DNA of 64,000 nt from Bacillota bacterium (lineage in GTDB: Bacteria > Bacillota > Clostridia > Peptostreptococcales > Anaerovoracaceae): contig JAFRZB010000028.1 of NCBI GenBank assembly GCA_017442785.1, positions 39,002 to 103,001 on the forward strand, read 5' to 3'. The translations under genes and the position numbers were made by a program. Under the pieces are notes generated by a model, which saw nothing but the letters and a program-made list of their open reading frames with translations, ran no database searches and was not told where the DNA came from. Positions within the stretch are counted from its first letter, which is position 1. Every line of letters starts with the position of its first letter. Of the stretch, positions 16,046-25,408 are shown one piece after another.

Positions 16046-17864
16046 AAAAGACGGCAGCCTGCGCTTCTTCGGCATCCCCAAGATGATCCCCCTTGTGAAG
16101 CGCTTTAAGAAGCAGGTGCTGATAATATCGCTTTCGGCGTTCGTGTCGGGGCTTCTGGATCTAATAGGACCGCTGTTCAACAGATACGCCCTCAACCACT
16201 TCGTCACAGAGGGGACGCTGGATACTCTGCCCTTCTTCATCGTGCTGTACGTTATCATGCTGGGGCTCATAGCCCTGACTGCATACATCAACATAAAGGT
16301 GCAGATAGCAACGGAAGTCACAATGAACCGCGACATGCGCAACGAGGCCTTCACGCATCTGCAGGAGCTGTCCTTCGACTACTACAGCGCAAACAGCGTG
16401 GGCTACATACACGCCCGCGCCATGAGCGACACCAGCAGGATAGGAAACCTCTTCAGCAACCAGATCTCTGATACCGTGGAGTTCCTGTTCTACATAGTAG
16501 GAGCCATAGTGATAATGCTCTCCGTAAACGTAAGGCTCACCGGAGCCGTGCTGATAATAGTGCCTATAATAGCGCTGTTCTTCAGCCTGTTCTACGGAAA
16601 GCTCTTTACCCTCGGAAAGCAGACCAGGGAGATAAACTCAAAGATCACTGGCAACTTCAACGAGGGCATCACCGGCGCCAAGACCATAAAGTCCCTGGTC
16701 ATAGAGGACCGCATAGACGAGGACTTCCGCGCCGAGACCACGAACATGTACAATAAGGCCCGCCAGCTTGCAAGGCACAGGAGCCTGTTCGCTTCCGTAA
16801 CGGACCTTGCGGCTTCGTTTGCTCTTGCCTTCGTGCTCTGGAAGGGCGGCATACTCGCGAAGGAGCAGGTAGGAACCTTCTCCATGTTCATGAGCTACGC
16901 TCAGGGGCTTATGGAGCCCGTGCGCTGGCTTGTGGAGACCCTCGCGCTGTTCGTAAACGGCAAGGTGAACATCGAAAGATTCACCAAGCTCATGGAGACC
17001 GTGCCCTCGGTAAGCGATACTCCGGAGGTCATTGAAAAGTACGGCGATGTCTTCAACCCCAAAAAGGAGAACTGGGAAGAGCTCAGGGGAGACATAGAGT
17101 TTAAGAACGTGGACTTCAAATACCCCGGAGCAGAAGAATATGTGCTAAAGGACTTCGACCTTAAGATACCCTTCGGGACCAACGTCGCCATAGTAGGCGA
17201 GACCGGAGCCGGAAAGTCCACCATGGCAAACCTCATCTGCAGGTTCTACGAGCCCACCGCCGGCCAGATACTCGTGGACGGCAGGGATTACCGCGAAAGG
17301 TCCCAGCTGTGGCTGCACTCGGCTCTGGGCTACGTGCTCCAGACGCCGCACCTCTTCTCCGGCACCATACGCGAGAACCTCACCTACGGAAGGAATGACG
17401 CCACGGACGAGGAGATAGCAGAGGCCATAAGGATGGTCTCCGCGGAGGGCATAATAGAGAAGTTCGACAAGGGCCTGGACACCGACGTGGGCGAGGGCGG
17501 AGACCTTCTCTCGACAGGCGAAAAGCAGCTCATATCCTTTGCAAGGGCGATACTTGCAAGGCCCAGGATACTGATACTTGACGAGGCCACTGCTTCCGTC
17601 GATACCATAACCGAGCAGAAGATCCAGGCTGCCATAGACAAGGTGATAAAGGGCCGCACCTCCGTGGTGATAGCCCACAGGCTCTCCACGATAAGGAACG
17701 CCGACATAATACTCGTCGTTGACAGCGGAAAGATAGTGGAGCGCGGCAGGCACGAGGAGCTCCTCGCAATGAAGGGCTACTATTACAGGCTCTGGACGAG
17801 GCAGTACGAGGACGACGCGGTAGCGGCCGTTTGGGCGGACGCGTCTTCGGAGAACAAGAACTGA
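16032..17864 (+). CDS. ABC exporter half-transporter 2 (permease-ATPase fusion)
   Basis: A 610-residue partner of the previous protein. It has six membrane helices followed by Walker A (AIVGETGAGKSTMAN), the signature region GDLLSTGEKQLISFARA (degenerate: STGEK in place of SGGQ) and Walker B with the catalytic Glu (ILILDEATASVDT). This gives the pair one consensus and one degenerate ATP site, as in BmrC/BmrD-type exporters. Start at 16032 is chosen because AAAGGAGG lies directly upstream, inside the end of the first gene. Confidence 0.93.
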   Translation: MRTTKKDGSLRFFGIPKMIPLVKRFKKQVLIISLSAFVSGLLDLIGPLFNRYALNHFVTEGTLDTLPFFIVLYVIMLGLIALTAYINIKVQIATEVTMNRDMRNEAFTHLQELSFDYYSANSVGYIHARAMSDTSRIGNLFSNQISDTVEFLFYIVGAIVIMLSVNVRLTGAVLIIVPIIALFFSLFYGKLFTLGKQTREINSKITGNFNEGITGAKTIKSLVIEDRIDEDFRAETTNMYNKARQLARHRSLFASVTDLAASFALAFVLWKGGILAKEQVGTFSMFMSYAQGLMEPVRWLVETLALFVNGKVNIERFTKLMETVPSVSDTPEVIEKYGDVFNPKKENWEELRGDIEFKNVDFKYPGAEEYVLKDFDLKIPFGTNVAIVGETGAGKSTMANLICRFYEPTAGQILVDGRDYRERSQLWLHSALGYVLQTPHLFSGTIRENLTYGRNDATDEEIAEAIRMVSAEGIIEKFDKGLDTDVGEGGDLLSTGEKQLISFARAILARPRILILDEATASVDTITEQKIQAAIDKVIKGRTSVVIAHRLSTIRNADIILVVDSGKIVERGRHEELLAMKGYYYRLWTRQYEDDAVAAVWADASSENKN

Positions 17865-17878
17865 TCAGGAGGAAAGAC

Positions 17879-18139
17879 ATGAAGTACAATTACCAGCCCC
17901 AGGGCGTATGCCCCAGGATGATCAATTTCGAGCTGGACGGCGACAAGGTGACCAACGTCTCCTTCGTAGGAGGCTGCAACGGCAACCTCAAGGCGGTATC
18001 CAAGCTGGTGGACGGCATGACCGTAGAGCAGATTGAGGAGAAACTCAAGGGCAATACCTGCGGCATGAAGCCGACGTCCTGTGCGGACCAGCTCTGCGTA
18101 GCAATAAGAAAGGCCTACGACAGTCAGCAGCAGGCATGA
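17879..18139 (+). CDS. TIGR03905-type TSCPD domain protein
   Basis: An 86-residue protein with a TSCPD-like domain: KYNYQPQGVCPRMINFELDG, VSFVGGCNGNLKAVSKLVDG and GMKPTSCADQLCVAIRKA. The conserved Cys residues fit a metal- or redox-linked role, and the domain also occurs at the end of some ribonucleotide reductases; the function of the stand-alone form is unknown. AGGAGG precedes ATG 17879. It follows the ABC pair by 14 bases. Confidence 0.88.
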   Translation: MKYNYQPQGVCPRMINFELDGDKVTNVSFVGGCNGNLKAVSKLVDGMTVEQIEEKLKGNTCGMKPTSCADQLCVAIRKAYDSQQQA

Positions 18140-18154
18140 TGCCCGCGGCATAAG

Positions 18155-19246
18155 ATGTGGGACCGCATAAAACGAACTGATAAGCCGGTGGTGCTCTACG
18201 GCACCGGGAACGCGGCTGAAAGGATATTAAATGAGCTGGACGTCCGGGGCATACGGGCGTCCGGCATTTTTGCGTCCGACGGATTCGTAAGAGACAGGTA
18301 TTTCAAGGGCTTTAAGGTCTTAAGCTACGCGGAGGCAAAGGAAGTCTTCGGCGACATGCTGGTGCTTCTTGCCTTCGGATCTCATCTGCCCTCCGTGACG
18401 GCACAGATAGAAAGGATAGCGGAAGAGCAGGAGCTTTTGGCTCCGGACCTTCCCGTGGCAGGATACCTTCGCGAAGAAGCGGATGCCCCTTTAGGCGAGC
18501 TGCTGTTCGACCGGGAATACTATGACACACACCGCGCGGAGCTGGAAGAGACAAGGGCTCTTCTTGCGGACGAGCAGAGCCGGCTTGTCTTTGATAACGT
18601 CATAGAGTACAGGCTGAGCGGGCGCATCGATCCTCTCCTTGCCTGCCATACTCCGGAAAGGGAGATCTGGGACCTTCTGGTGAACGGGCCGGATGACCTT
18701 CACGGCTGCAAAAAGCAGGGTAGGCTTTCGCTTCTTGACCTCGGCGCGTACACGGGAGATACCGCGCAGCTCTTCATGGATGCCTGCGGAGGGGATTGTT
18801 CCCGCATCATCTGCGTGGAGCCGGACCCGAGGAATTTCAGGAAGCTCTCGGAGTTCGCAGCGCAGGAGCAGTGCATAGAGCCCGTAAACGCCGCTGCAGG
18901 GGCTTTCTGCGGGACCGTGCGCTTTGCAAAGGGCTCCGGGCGAGGTGCTGCAAAAAGGTCCGGAAAGACCTTTGCCGTAGAGCAGATAACCGCGGACTCG
19001 CTGCTTTCGGGCGGCCCCGTTGACTTCATAAAGATGGATCTTGAGGGCGCTGAGGCGGAGGCGATAAGGGGCGCAGAGCACACCATAAGGACCTTCCGTC
19101 CGCGCATGCTCATCTCCGCCTATCACAGGCGGGAAGATCTCTTCGCCATTCCCCGGAAGATTCTTTCGATAAGGCAGGATTACAGCCTGTATCTCAGGAA
19201 GGCTCCGTGCATCCCGGGCTGGGACTTCAGCTGCATATTCATTTAG
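18155..19246 (+). CDS. FkbM family methyltransferase
   Basis: A 363-residue protein with two parts. The first 100 residues form a nucleotide-binding-like domain (PVVLYGTGNAAERILNEL, RASGIFASDGF), often seen in sugar- or polymer-modifying enzymes. The C-terminal half is an SAM-dependent FkbM methyltransferase (LLDLGAYTGDTAQLF, ICVEPDPRNFRKL, DFIKMDLEGAEAEAIRGA). The substrate is unknown; relatives modify glycans and secondary metabolites. It starts 15 bases after the TSCPD gene and is followed by a terminator. Confidence 0.85.
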   Translation: MWDRIKRTDKPVVLYGTGNAAERILNELDVRGIRASGIFASDGFVRDRYFKGFKVLSYAEAKEVFGDMLVLLAFGSHLPSVTAQIERIAEEQELLAPDLPVAGYLREEADAPLGELLFDREYYDTHRAELEETRALLADEQSRLVFDNVIEYRLSGRIDPLLACHTPEREIWDLLVNGPDDLHGCKKQGRLSLLDLGAYTGDTAQLFMDACGGDCSRIICVEPDPRNFRKLSEFAAQEQCIEPVNAAAGAFCGTVRFAKGSGRGAAKRSGKTFAVEQITADSLLSGGPVDFIKMDLEGAEAEAIRGAEHTIRTFRPRMLISAYHRREDLFAIPRKILSIRQDYSLYLRKAPCIPGWDFSCIFI

Positions 19247-19289
19247 CTTCAGTCCCGCGGTCATTTACACGTTTTTTTTCGATTTGTGT

Positions 19290-19330
19290 AAAAAAGAGCA
19301 GATGCCATCTAAACAATCTGCTCTTTTTGT
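19290..19330 (+). terminator. Rho-independent terminator after the FkbM gene
   Basis: AAAAAGAGCAGA and TCTGCTCTTTTT pair around a 14-base loop and end in a T run. The A-rich left flank would let it act in both directions. Confidence 0.9.
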
Positions 19331-19338
19331 ATTATAAT
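19310..19338 (+). promoter_or_regulatory. Predicted promoter of MATE gene 1
   Basis: TAAACA (19310-19315) and TATAAT (19333-19338) are 17 bp apart. The -35 falls inside the loop and right arm of the preceding terminator. Confidence 0.55.
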
Positions 19339-19377
19339 ATACAAGTTATATAGAAGTATAAAATGGAGAAAAGCAAC

Positions 19378-20751
19378 ATGTCGGAGAAAACACTGGTAAG
19401 AGACCTTACCCAGGGCAGCATAGTAAAGTCGCTGCTGTCCTATGCTGCACCGCTGTTCATAGCCAACGCGCTGCAGGCTGTCTACAACGTCGTGGACATG
19501 ATGGTGGTCGGCCAGGTCGAGGGCGGCCTGGGCATGGCGGCTGTTTCAATAGGAGGGGACATCATACACATCGTGACCTTCCTGCTCATAGGCTTTACAG
19601 GCGCAGGGCAGATAATACTGTCTCAGTTCGTAGGCGCCAAGAAGAGCGAAGAGATCAAGAAGATGATAGGCACCATGTTCGTGGTGACCTTCACGCTCTC
19701 CCTGATAATGTTCATACTTTGCATGCTCCTCGGAGAGACTTTCATGGAACTGATCAACGCGGACGTTCAGGTAAGAGGCCCGGCCAAGGCCTATTACGTG
19801 ACCGGCATCTGCGGCGTCTTCTTCATAGCGGGCTACAACTGCATATGCTCCATCTTAAGAGGCATGGGCGACAGCAAGCACCCGCTGTATTTCATAGGCA
19901 TAGCCTCCATACTGAACATCATCCTGGACATACTCTTCGTCGCGGGCTTCCACTGGTCCACCTTCGGAGCGTCCCTTGCAACGGTAATAGGGCAGACGGT
20001 AAGCTTCGTTATCGGCCTCGTGTTCCTGTACAGGCACAAGACGGAGTTCGGCTTCGACTTTAAGAGGCGCAGCTTCCGCGTGCATAAGGAAGTGTTCATC
20101 CCGCTGGTAAAGCTGGGCATACCGATGTCCATACAGATGGCTGCGATAACTCTTTCCAAGACAGTGCTCGCGGCATGGATAAACGACTGCGGCTGGGTCT
20201 ACACCGCCCTTGCGGGAGTGTACAACAAGCTGTCCATGTTCATAGGCATAATCACCAACTCGCTCACTACTGCGGGCGGCGCCAACATAGCGCAGAACAT
20301 AGGCGCGGCCAAGTATCACAGAGTACCGAAGATACTGTTCTTCGTGTTCCTTACCACAGGCGTGCTCTGCGGCATATGCACCCTTGCCGTGGTGCTGTTC
20401 CCGACCCAGATCTTCAGCATGTTCACCACGGACGCGCAGGTCATAAGCGTATCCGGAGTGCTGGTGACGCCTCTGGCGCTGTTCTTCATAGGAGGCATCG
20501 CAAGGTCCGTGGGCTTCTCGCTGATCAACGGCTCCGGAAACTCCAAGATGAACCTTCTTGTCGCGCTTCTTGACGGCATCATCTTCAGGATAGGCCTTGC
20601 CTACCTGTTCGGCTTCGTTATGGAGATGTCCGTAAGGGGCTTCTGGCTGGGCGACGCGCTGGCGGGCTTCATGCCGTTCGTGATAGCTGCGGCGTTCTTT
20701 GCCAGCGGGCGCTGGAAAAAGAACTCGCATATCATAAAAGCAGAAGACTGA
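19378..20751 (+). CDS. MATE family efflux transporter 1
   Basis: A 457-residue exporter with twelve predicted helices in two bundles; relatives expel cationic drugs using a Na+ or H+ gradient. The start region is typical (DLTQGSIVKSLLSYAAPLF, NVVDMMVVGQV), as is the second-half repeat (VKLGIPMSIQMAAITLSKTV). The ATG at 19378 is preferred because GGAGA lies 8 bases upstream; an in-frame ATG 15 bases earlier would place that site inside the gene. It stands alone, with its own promoter and gltX 62 bases downstream. Confidence 0.93.
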   Translation: MSEKTLVRDLTQGSIVKSLLSYAAPLFIANALQAVYNVVDMMVVGQVEGGLGMAAVSIGGDIIHIVTFLLIGFTGAGQIILSQFVGAKKSEEIKKMIGTMFVVTFTLSLIMFILCMLLGETFMELINADVQVRGPAKAYYVTGICGVFFIAGYNCICSILRGMGDSKHPLYFIGIASILNIILDILFVAGFHWSTFGASLATVIGQTVSFVIGLVFLYRHKTEFGFDFKRRSFRVHKEVFIPLVKLGIPMSIQMAAITLSKTVLAAWINDCGWVYTALAGVYNKLSMFIGIITNSLTTAGGANIAQNIGAAKYHRVPKILFFVFLTTGVLCGICTLAVVLFPTQIFSMFTTDAQVISVSGVLVTPLALFFIGGIARSVGFSLINGSGNSKMNLLVALLDGIIFRIGLAYLFGFVMEMSVRGFWLGDALAGFMPFVIAAAFFASGRWKKNSHIIKAED

Positions 20752-20777
20752 GTGCTGAAAAGGCGAACGTTTTCTGA

Positions 20778-20783
20778 TATAAT
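20778..20783 (+). promoter_or_regulatory. Likely -10 box upstream of gltX
   Basis: TATAAT with a CTGAAA -35-like hexamer 17 bp upstream, 31 bases before gltX. It could drive the long downstream gene run. Confidence 0.5.
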
Positions 20784-20813
20784 TAACTGATACGTTATCT
20801 TATGAGGTGATCG

Positions 20814-22505
20814 ATGGATCATAAAAAACTTGCAGAACTGCTGTTTCCGGACATAGATAAGACTCCGGAAGATTACGAGAAGATCTATCCCGAAAGGGAT
20901 CTTGCCGAGGGCTCGGTCGTGACCAGGCTCGCCCCCAGCCCCACGGGCTACATACATCTGGGGAACCTCTACGGCGCCATGGTGGACGAAAGGCTTGCTC
21001 ATCAGGGCGGCGGAGTATGCTACCTTCGCATAGAGGACACCGATGAGAAGAGAGAAGTAGAAGGCGCTGTGCCTGTCCTTTTGGACACGCTCAGCTATTT
21101 TGGCATTGAGTTCGACGAAGGCGCGTGCAAGGCCGGAACGCCCGGCAGCGAGCCCGTTCCTTCCGAGGAAGGCGCTGCCCAGAGGGGCGCTTACGGTCCC
21201 TACTGGCAGAGCATGCGCAGCAGCATATACAAGGCCTGCGTCAAAAAGCTCGTGGCCGAAGGCAAGGCCTATCCCTGCTTCATGACTGAAGAGGAGATAG
21301 CGGACATACGCGCTGCCCAGACGGCAGCCAAGCTGGATCCGGGCATCTACGGACAGTACGCAAAGCACAGGGACCTTACACTTGAGGAAGTGGAGCGCCG
21401 CCTTGCGGAAGGGCAGGAATATGTCGTGCGCTTCCGTTCCGAAGGAGACCCGTCCAGGTACTTTAAGGTCCGCGACGCCATACGCGGAGAGATCTCCATG
21501 CCGGAGAACATCCAGGACGTGGTGATACTCAAGAAGAACGACCTCCCCACCTACCACTTTGCGCACGTCGTGGACGACCACTTCATGCGTACGGACATAG
21601 TGGTGCGAGGCGAGGAGTGGATGGCCAGCCTTCCCATACACGAGCAGCTCTTTAAGGCCATGGGCTGGGAGATCCCGCTCTACTGCCACAACACTTCGCT
21701 GATGAAGATAGACGAGGCAACAGGCCAGAAGAGGAAGCTCTCAAAGCGCAAGGATCCGGAGCTTGGGCTCTCGTTCTACAAGGAGCTTGGATACTTCCCC
21801 GAGGCCGTCCGCGAATACCTCATGACTATACTCTGCTCGGACTTTGAGCAGTGGAGGATGGCAAACCCGGATACTGACTACAACGAATTCAATTTCTCGC
21901 CGGACAAGATGAGCGACTCCGGCACGCTGTTTGACATAAACAAGCTGAACGACGTCTCAAAGGACGTGCTCGCAAGAAAGAGCGCCGCGCAGATCTATGA
22001 TTTCATGCTCGGCTGGGCGGAGGAGTTCGATAAGGACAAATACGCGCTGCTTAAGGAAAACAAGGACATGCTCCTTAAGGTCTTCGACATAGACCGCGGC
22101 GGAGAAAAGCCCAGGAAGGACCTGGTATACGCTCAGCAGATATTCGCCTTCATAAAGTACTTCTTCGATGAGACATTCGAGTACGAGTCCGAGTGGCCGG
22201 CGGAAGTGTCCGAAGAAGACCGCGCCGAGATACTGAGGCGCTACATCGAAGGCTACGATCCCTCGGACGACAACTCCGCGTGGTTCGAGAAGGTGCGCGG
22301 GATCACTGCGGACCTCGGATACGCGGTAAAGCCTAAGGATTATAAGAAAAACCCCGACGCCTACAAGGGCCATGTGGGCCATGTGAGCGGGGTCATAAGG
22401 ATAGCCATTACAGGAAGGGCCAACAGCCCCGACCTTTGGACCGTGCAGCAGATAATGGGCACGGAGATGGTAAGAAAGCGCATAGAAAAGGCGATCGAAG
22501 CCTGA
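20814..22505 (+). CDS. gltX: Glutamyl-tRNA synthetase
   Basis: This cytoplasmic class I synthetase charges tRNA with glutamate. The 563-residue protein has the HIGH-type motif in RLAPSPTGYIHLGNL (about residues 38-52), the LRIEDTDEKREVEGAV strand typical of GluRS, and the KMSKS-type motif KRKLSKRKDPELG. It is longer than the roughly 480-residue common bacterial GluRS and matches the longer clostridial type. Whether it also charges tRNA-Gln cannot be seen here. GAGGTGA precedes the start; thrC follows after 10 bases. Confidence 0.93.
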   Translation: MDHKKLAELLFPDIDKTPEDYEKIYPERDLAEGSVVTRLAPSPTGYIHLGNLYGAMVDERLAHQGGGVCYLRIEDTDEKREVEGAVPVLLDTLSYFGIEFDEGACKAGTPGSEPVPSEEGAAQRGAYGPYWQSMRSSIYKACVKKLVAEGKAYPCFMTEEEIADIRAAQTAAKLDPGIYGQYAKHRDLTLEEVERRLAEGQEYVVRFRSEGDPSRYFKVRDAIRGEISMPENIQDVVILKKNDLPTYHFAHVVDDHFMRTDIVVRGEEWMASLPIHEQLFKAMGWEIPLYCHNTSLMKIDEATGQKRKLSKRKDPELGLSFYKELGYFPEAVREYLMTILCSDFEQWRMANPDTDYNEFNFSPDKMSDSGTLFDINKLNDVSKDVLARKSAAQIYDFMLGWAEEFDKDKYALLKENKDMLLKVFDIDRGGEKPRKDLVYAQQIFAFIKYFFDETFEYESEWPAEVSEEDRAEILRRYIEGYDPSDDNSAWFEKVRGITADLGYAVKPKDYKKNPDAYKGHVGHVSGVIRIAITGRANSPDLWTVQQIMGTEMVRKRIEKAIEA

Positions 22506-22515
22506 CGGGTAGCAG

Positions 22516-23997
22516 ATGAAGTACAAGAGCACAAGGGGCATTGCCCCCGAGATGAGCGCCAGCGGCGCCATCATCAAAGGAATAGCTGCAGACAGGGGAC
22601 TCTACGTACCGGAGGAATTCCCGAAGCTGGAGGCTTTTAACCATATGGCGGCGCTCGACTACAAGAGCATAGCCGCAAAGGTCCTGGCTCCGTACCTCTC
22701 CGAGTTCTCCGCAGAGGAGCTAAAGGAGTGCATAGACGGAGCCTACGACGGAAAGTACAGCGTTCCCGAGATAGTTCCCGTAAGAAAGGCGGGCGGGGCT
22801 TATTTCCTGGAGCTCTACCACGGACCCACGGCAGCCTTTAAGGACATGGCTCTTCAGCTGATGCCCAGGCTCCTTGTAAAGAGCATGGAAAAGAACCACG
22901 AGGACAAGACCGTGGTGATACTCGTCTCCACCTCGGGAGACACCGGAACAGCGGCCCTTAAGGGCTTTGAGAACGTGCCCGGCACGCAGATAGTGGTGTT
23001 CTTCCCCGACGGCGCAGTAAGCCCGGTGCAGGAGCGCCAGATGCGCACCGCAAGCGGCAGCAACGCACACGTGTTCTCCATACTCGGAAACTTCGACGAC
23101 GCCCAGACCACTCAGAAGCAGATACTCTCCGACGATGTTCTTCTTAAGGAGATGGAGGCCGCGGGCTTTACCTTCAGCGCCGCCAACTCCATGAACGTCG
23201 GAAGGCTGATACCTCAGATAGTCTACTACGTCTGGGGATACCTGAAGATGGTGACGGACGACGGCGCCATCTTCCCTGGAGACCCCATAAACATCTGCGT
23301 CCCCTCCGGGAACTTCGGAAACATACTCTCGGCATACTACGCCATGCGCATGGGCGTTCCGGTTAAGAAGCTCATCTGCGCTTCCAACAAGAACAAGGTC
23401 CTTACGGACTTCATGAATACAGGCATCTACGACGCGAACAGGGAGTTCTTCGTCACCAATTCGCCGTCGATGGACATACTCATCTCCAGCAATCTGGAGA
23501 GGCTGCTCTACCACCTTGCGGACGAGGACGCCGCGGAGGTAAGGAGCCTTATGGACCAGCTCTCCGAGACCGGAAGGTATCAGGTGAGCGAAAAGGTCTT
23601 CGAGAAGCTCTCGAAGCTCTTTGCGGCAGGCTACGCGGATGAGGACGAGATAAACGCGGCCATAGGAGATCTCTACGCGGAAGAGGGTTATCTTATGGAT
23701 ACCCACACCGCTGTAGGCTACAAGGTCTGGAAAGACTACGCGGAGAGGACAGGGGACTATACACCCACGCTCATAGCCTCCACCGCAAGTCCCTACAAGT
23801 TCGCTGCCAGCATAGCGGGAAGCATAGGGATAGAGCCGGGCGCGGACGAGTTCGATACGATAGAGCGCCTGTTCATCGCTACCGGATACCCCGTCCCTTC
23901 AGGGCTTGCGGGCCTTAAGGACCGTCCGGTGGTACATAAAGAAGCGATAAAAAGAGAAGACATGAAGGAGCGCGTAAAGAAGCTCCTGGGTCTTTGA
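22516..23997 (+). CDS. thrC: Threonine synthase
   Basis: ThrC converts O-phosphohomoserine to threonine using pyridoxal phosphate. The 493-residue protein is the long form of the family. The cofactor Lys lies in ELYHGPTAAFKDMALQ, and the phosphate-binding region reads LVSTSGDTGTAALKGF. The start YKSTRGIAPEMSASGAIIKG fits the long-form N-terminus. There is no T-box leader in front of it; it depends on the gltX transcript. Confidence 0.95.
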   Translation: MKYKSTRGIAPEMSASGAIIKGIAADRGLYVPEEFPKLEAFNHMAALDYKSIAAKVLAPYLSEFSAEELKECIDGAYDGKYSVPEIVPVRKAGGAYFLELYHGPTAAFKDMALQLMPRLLVKSMEKNHEDKTVVILVSTSGDTGTAALKGFENVPGTQIVVFFPDGAVSPVQERQMRTASGSNAHVFSILGNFDDAQTTQKQILSDDVLLKEMEAAGFTFSAANSMNVGRLIPQIVYYVWGYLKMVTDDGAIFPGDPINICVPSGNFGNILSAYYAMRMGVPVKKLICASNKNKVLTDFMNTGIYDANREFFVTNSPSMDILISSNLERLLYHLADEDAAEVRSLMDQLSETGRYQVSEKVFEKLSKLFAAGYADEDEINAAIGDLYAEEGYLMDTHTAVGYKVWKDYAERTGDYTPTLIASTASPYKFAASIAGSIGIEPGADEFDTIERLFIATGYPVPSGLAGLKDRPVVHKEAIKREDMKERVKKLLGL

Positions 23998-24019
23998 TGA
24001 CAGAAAGGGCAAAAGCATA

Positions 24020-25408
24020 ATGGATCTGAACAGCTACAAGCACATCCACTTCCTCGGGATCGGAGGCATAGGAGTATCCGCCATAGCCGAGATAATGCAC
24101 AGAAGAGGCGTAAGGGTCAGCGGCTCCGACATGAAGCAGAGCATCGTAACGGACCACCTTTCGGACGAGGGCATAAAGGTCTTCATAGGCCATGACGCCG
24201 CCAATGTGGGAGATTCCGACCTTCTGGTCTATTCCAGCGCCGTATCCATGGAGAACCCCGAGATACTCAAGGCCAAAGAGCTGGGCGTTCCGGTGATCTC
24301 CAGGGCCGAGGCTCTGGGCATGCTTATGAAGGAATACCCGGTGTCCATAGCCGTCTCCGGCACCCACGGAAAGACCACCACCACGTCCATGGTCTCCCTG
24401 ATAATGCAGAGCGCCGGTCTGGATCCGACCATACTCGTCGGAGGAATACTCAATGAGCTTCACAGCAACGTAAGGGTGGGCGGCGCGAAGTACTTCGTGA
24501 CCGAAGCCTGCGAGTACATGGACAGCTTCCTTGAGCTCCGTCCCACGATGGAGATAATACTCAACATAGATTCGGACCATCTGGATTATTTCAAGGATAT
24601 ATATCACATAGCGCAGTCCTTCAAGACCTTCGCGGACTCTGTCCCTGCGGACGGCACAATAATAGCCTACGATTCCAACCCCTTCGTAAAGTCCGTGACC
24701 GAAGGCCTTAAGTGCAGGGTCTGCACCTTCGGCTTCAGCGAGTCCAGCGACTTTTACGCAAAGAACATCTCCTTCGACGAGATGGGGCATCCGTCCTACG
24801 ATCTCTTCCATAAGGGGCAGTACGTGGACAGGATAAAGCTTTCCGTTCCCGGAGAGCACAACGTCGCCAACAGCCTCGCTGCCATAGCGGCTGTGATGAG
24901 CCTGGGCATGTCCGACATGGAGGTCATAAAGAAGACGCTCGAGGCCTTCCGCGGAACGCAGAGGCGCTTCGACATAATAGGCCGCACCGGCGGCATCACC
25001 CTGGTGGACGATTACGCCCACCATCCGACTGAGATAAAGGCCACCCTCGCGGCAGCCCAGAAGCTCTCCCACAGGAAGATCTGGTGCCTGTTCCAGCCGC
25101 ACACCTATACAAGGACTCTGGCTCTTATGGACCAGTTCGCGGATGCGTTTAAGGACGCGGACGTCGTGTGCCTGGCGGAGATCTACGCCGCAAGGGAGAA
25201 GAACATATACAAGCTCTCCTCCGCAAAGCTTCTTGAGGACATAAAGAAGCGCCACCCGGACAAGGAGGCCGCGTTCTTTGCGGACTTTTCGGCCATGGCG
25301 GACTATGTCCTTGAGAACGCCCGCGAGGGAGACGTGGTAATAACCATGGGAGCGGGAGACATATACCGCGTGGGGACCATGATCCTCGAAAAGGGAGAAC
25401 AGAAGTGA
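24020..25408 (+). CDS. murC: UDP-N-acetylmuramate-L-alanine ligase
   Basis: MurC adds L-alanine to UDP-MurNAc, the first amino acid of the peptidoglycan stem. The 462-residue protein starts with the UDP-binding fold (HFLGIGGIGVSAIAEIM), then the ATP P-loop (AVSGTHGKTTTTSMVSL), the central motif VTEACEYMDSFLEL and the C-terminal ligase domain (LVDDYAHHPTEIKATL). Length is normal. The stop overlaps the GTG start of purR. Confidence 0.97.
   Translation: MDLNSYKHIHFLGIGGIGVSAIAEIMHRRGVRVSGSDMKQSIVTDHLSDEGIKVFIGHDAANVGDSDLLVYSSAVSMENPEILKAKELGVPVISRAEALGMLMKEYPVSIAVSGTHGKTTTTSMVSLIMQSAGLDPTILVGGILNELHSNVRVGGAKYFVTEACEYMDSFLELRPTMEIILNIDSDHLDYFKDIYHIAQSFKTFADSVPADGTIIAYDSNPFVKSVTEGLKCRVCTFGFSESSDFYAKNISFDEMGHPSYDLFHKGQYVDRIKLSVPGEHNVANSLAAIAAVMSLGMSDMEVIKKTLEAFRGTQRRFDIIGRTGGITLVDDYAHHPTEIKATLAAAQKLSHRKIWCLFQPHTYTRTLALMDQFADAFKDADVVCLAEIYAAREKNIYKLSSAKLLEDIKKRHPDKEAAFFADFSAMADYVLENAREGDVVITMGAGDIYRVGTMILEKGEQK

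Noticed and set aside
22506-22515. T-box leader before thrC, and likewise before valS
   Set aside because: The intergenic gaps are only a few bases long, with no room for a leader.
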